Assembly (NCBI GenBank): GCA_050252415.1 | Contig: JBFWKZ010000123.1 | Span: 1-6,958, forward strand | DNA: 6,958 bases | Reading direction: 5' to 3' | Source of the DNA: Heteroscillospira sp050252415 | Lineage (GTDB): Bacteria > Bacillota > Clostridia > Oscillospirales > Oscillospiraceae | Part shown: positions 6,687 through 6,958 of the stretch, one piece after another | Layout: each line of letters starts with the position of its first letter | Position numbering within the stretch: position 1 is the first letter of the stretch | Position numbers and translations under genes: made by a program | The notes under the pieces: model-generated | Database searches by the model: none | Told to the model about the DNA's origin: nothing | The model's input: the letters and a program-made list of their open reading frames with translations, nothing else

Positions 6687-6714
6687 GGCGGGCACCCCCA
6701 AATGGGCACCCGCC
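6687..6714 (-). other. GC-rich hairpin between dctQ and dctM
   Basis: GGCGGG (6687-6692) pairs with CCCGCC (6709-6714), followed by a 2x2 CA/CA internal loop and three more G-C pairs (6695-6697 with 6704-6706). No T-run follows on the minus strand, so it is not an intrinsic terminator. Hairpins at this position in transporter operons can protect the upstream message or set subunit ratios; that role is inference here. Confidence 0.5.
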
Positions 6715-6725
6715 CGTACAGAAAA

Positions 6726-6958
6726 TTAGCGCATATCTTCAATATTGACTTCTTTATTGAAAAGTTCTTCGAGGTTGTTACGATGGAAAACTATGCCCAT
6801 GAGCTTACCAATCGAATGGATGATGATGCAAGTAAAGCCGAATAGCATAGAGCCATAGGGAAGAGATAGGGGGATACGCAACTGAGTGGTGGCGGTGCCG
6901 GTTTTTAGGGCAATAGCGAACAAGTCATTGCCCAAATAGAGATACAATACGGAGAAAG
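6726..6958 (-). CDS. dctQ: TRAP transporter small permease (DctQ), C-terminal part
   Basis: The last 76 codons of a gene entering from the right edge; family members are about 150-200 residues, so roughly half is missing. The visible part has the DctQ C-terminal pattern: a short ALKTGTATTQLRIPLSLPYGS stretch, comparable to the family's G-TPAL-IP-WVY segment, then the last membrane helix (GSMLFGFTCIIIHSIGKLMGI) and a charged tail ending in EDMR. The frame stays open to the edge, so the TTG at 6945-6947 is not the start. DctQ is the small membrane subunit that joins the solute-binding protein DctP to DctM. Its place directly before dctM is the standard dctPQM order, predicting dctP just outside the window. 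Confidence 0.85.
   Translation of the reverse strand, partial: FSVLYLYLGNDLFAIALKTGTATTQLRIPLSLPYGSMLFGFTCIIIHSIGKLMGIVFHRNNLEELFNKEVNIEDMR

Noticed and set aside
6726..6947. Complete small gene starting at TTG 6945-6947.
   Set aside because: The frame is open to the right edge and the product matches the C-terminal half of DctQ, so this is a truncated gene, not a 73-residue one.

Overview
The window looks like a piece of chromosome from an anaerobic or facultative Firmicute, probably a clostridium-like lineage. This rests on strong AGGAGG-type ribosome binding sites, a consensus sigma-A promoter, a DUF421 (YetF-type) membrane protein, a YaiI/YqxD-type protein, and moderate overall GC. The genus cannot be read from the sequence. 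All supported genes lie on the minus strand, so the window is transcribed from its right end to its left end. I find no credible plus-strand gene, RNA gene, insertion sequence, CRISPR array or origin. No gene-free stretch exceeds 300 bases; the longest are 174 nt (754-927) and 186 nt (1633-1818).

Right part (6958 down to about 1735): one compact catabolic operon, entered in its middle. In transcription order it encodes the C-terminal end of a TRAP transporter small permease (DctQ), the TRAP large permease (DctM), a zinc-dependent medium-chain alcohol dehydrogenase, a CitE/HpcH-family acyl-CoA lyase and a CoA-acylating aldehyde dehydrogenase. An intrinsic terminator hairpin follows at 1735-1780. 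The three enzyme genes are packed tightly, with gaps of 18 and 16 nt. The promoter, any regulator and the solute-binding protein DctP would lie beyond the right edge. The enzymes make chemical sense as a chain: alcohol to aldehyde (ADH), aldehyde to acyl-CoA (acylating ALDH), and 3-hydroxyacyl-CoA to acetyl-CoA plus a carbonyl compound (CitE-type lyase). A 2,4-dihydroxybutyrate-like substrate, imported by the TRAP system and ending as acetyl-CoA plus glyoxylate (or pyruvate for a 2-methyl homologue), would use exactly these activities. That substrate is my inference, not something the sequence proves. It is the best candidate here for an undescribed system.

Left part (about 1735 down to 1): ordinary housekeeping and accessory genes that are more AT-rich. 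They are a DUF421 membrane protein (928-1632), then, from its own near-perfect sigma-A promoter (818-846), the DNA-3-methyladenine glycosylase I gene tag (199-753), followed 45 nt later by the start of a YaiI/YqxD (UPF0178, DUF188) gene that runs off the left edge. The composition change near the terminator suggests the catabolic operon and the left-hand genes have different histories.
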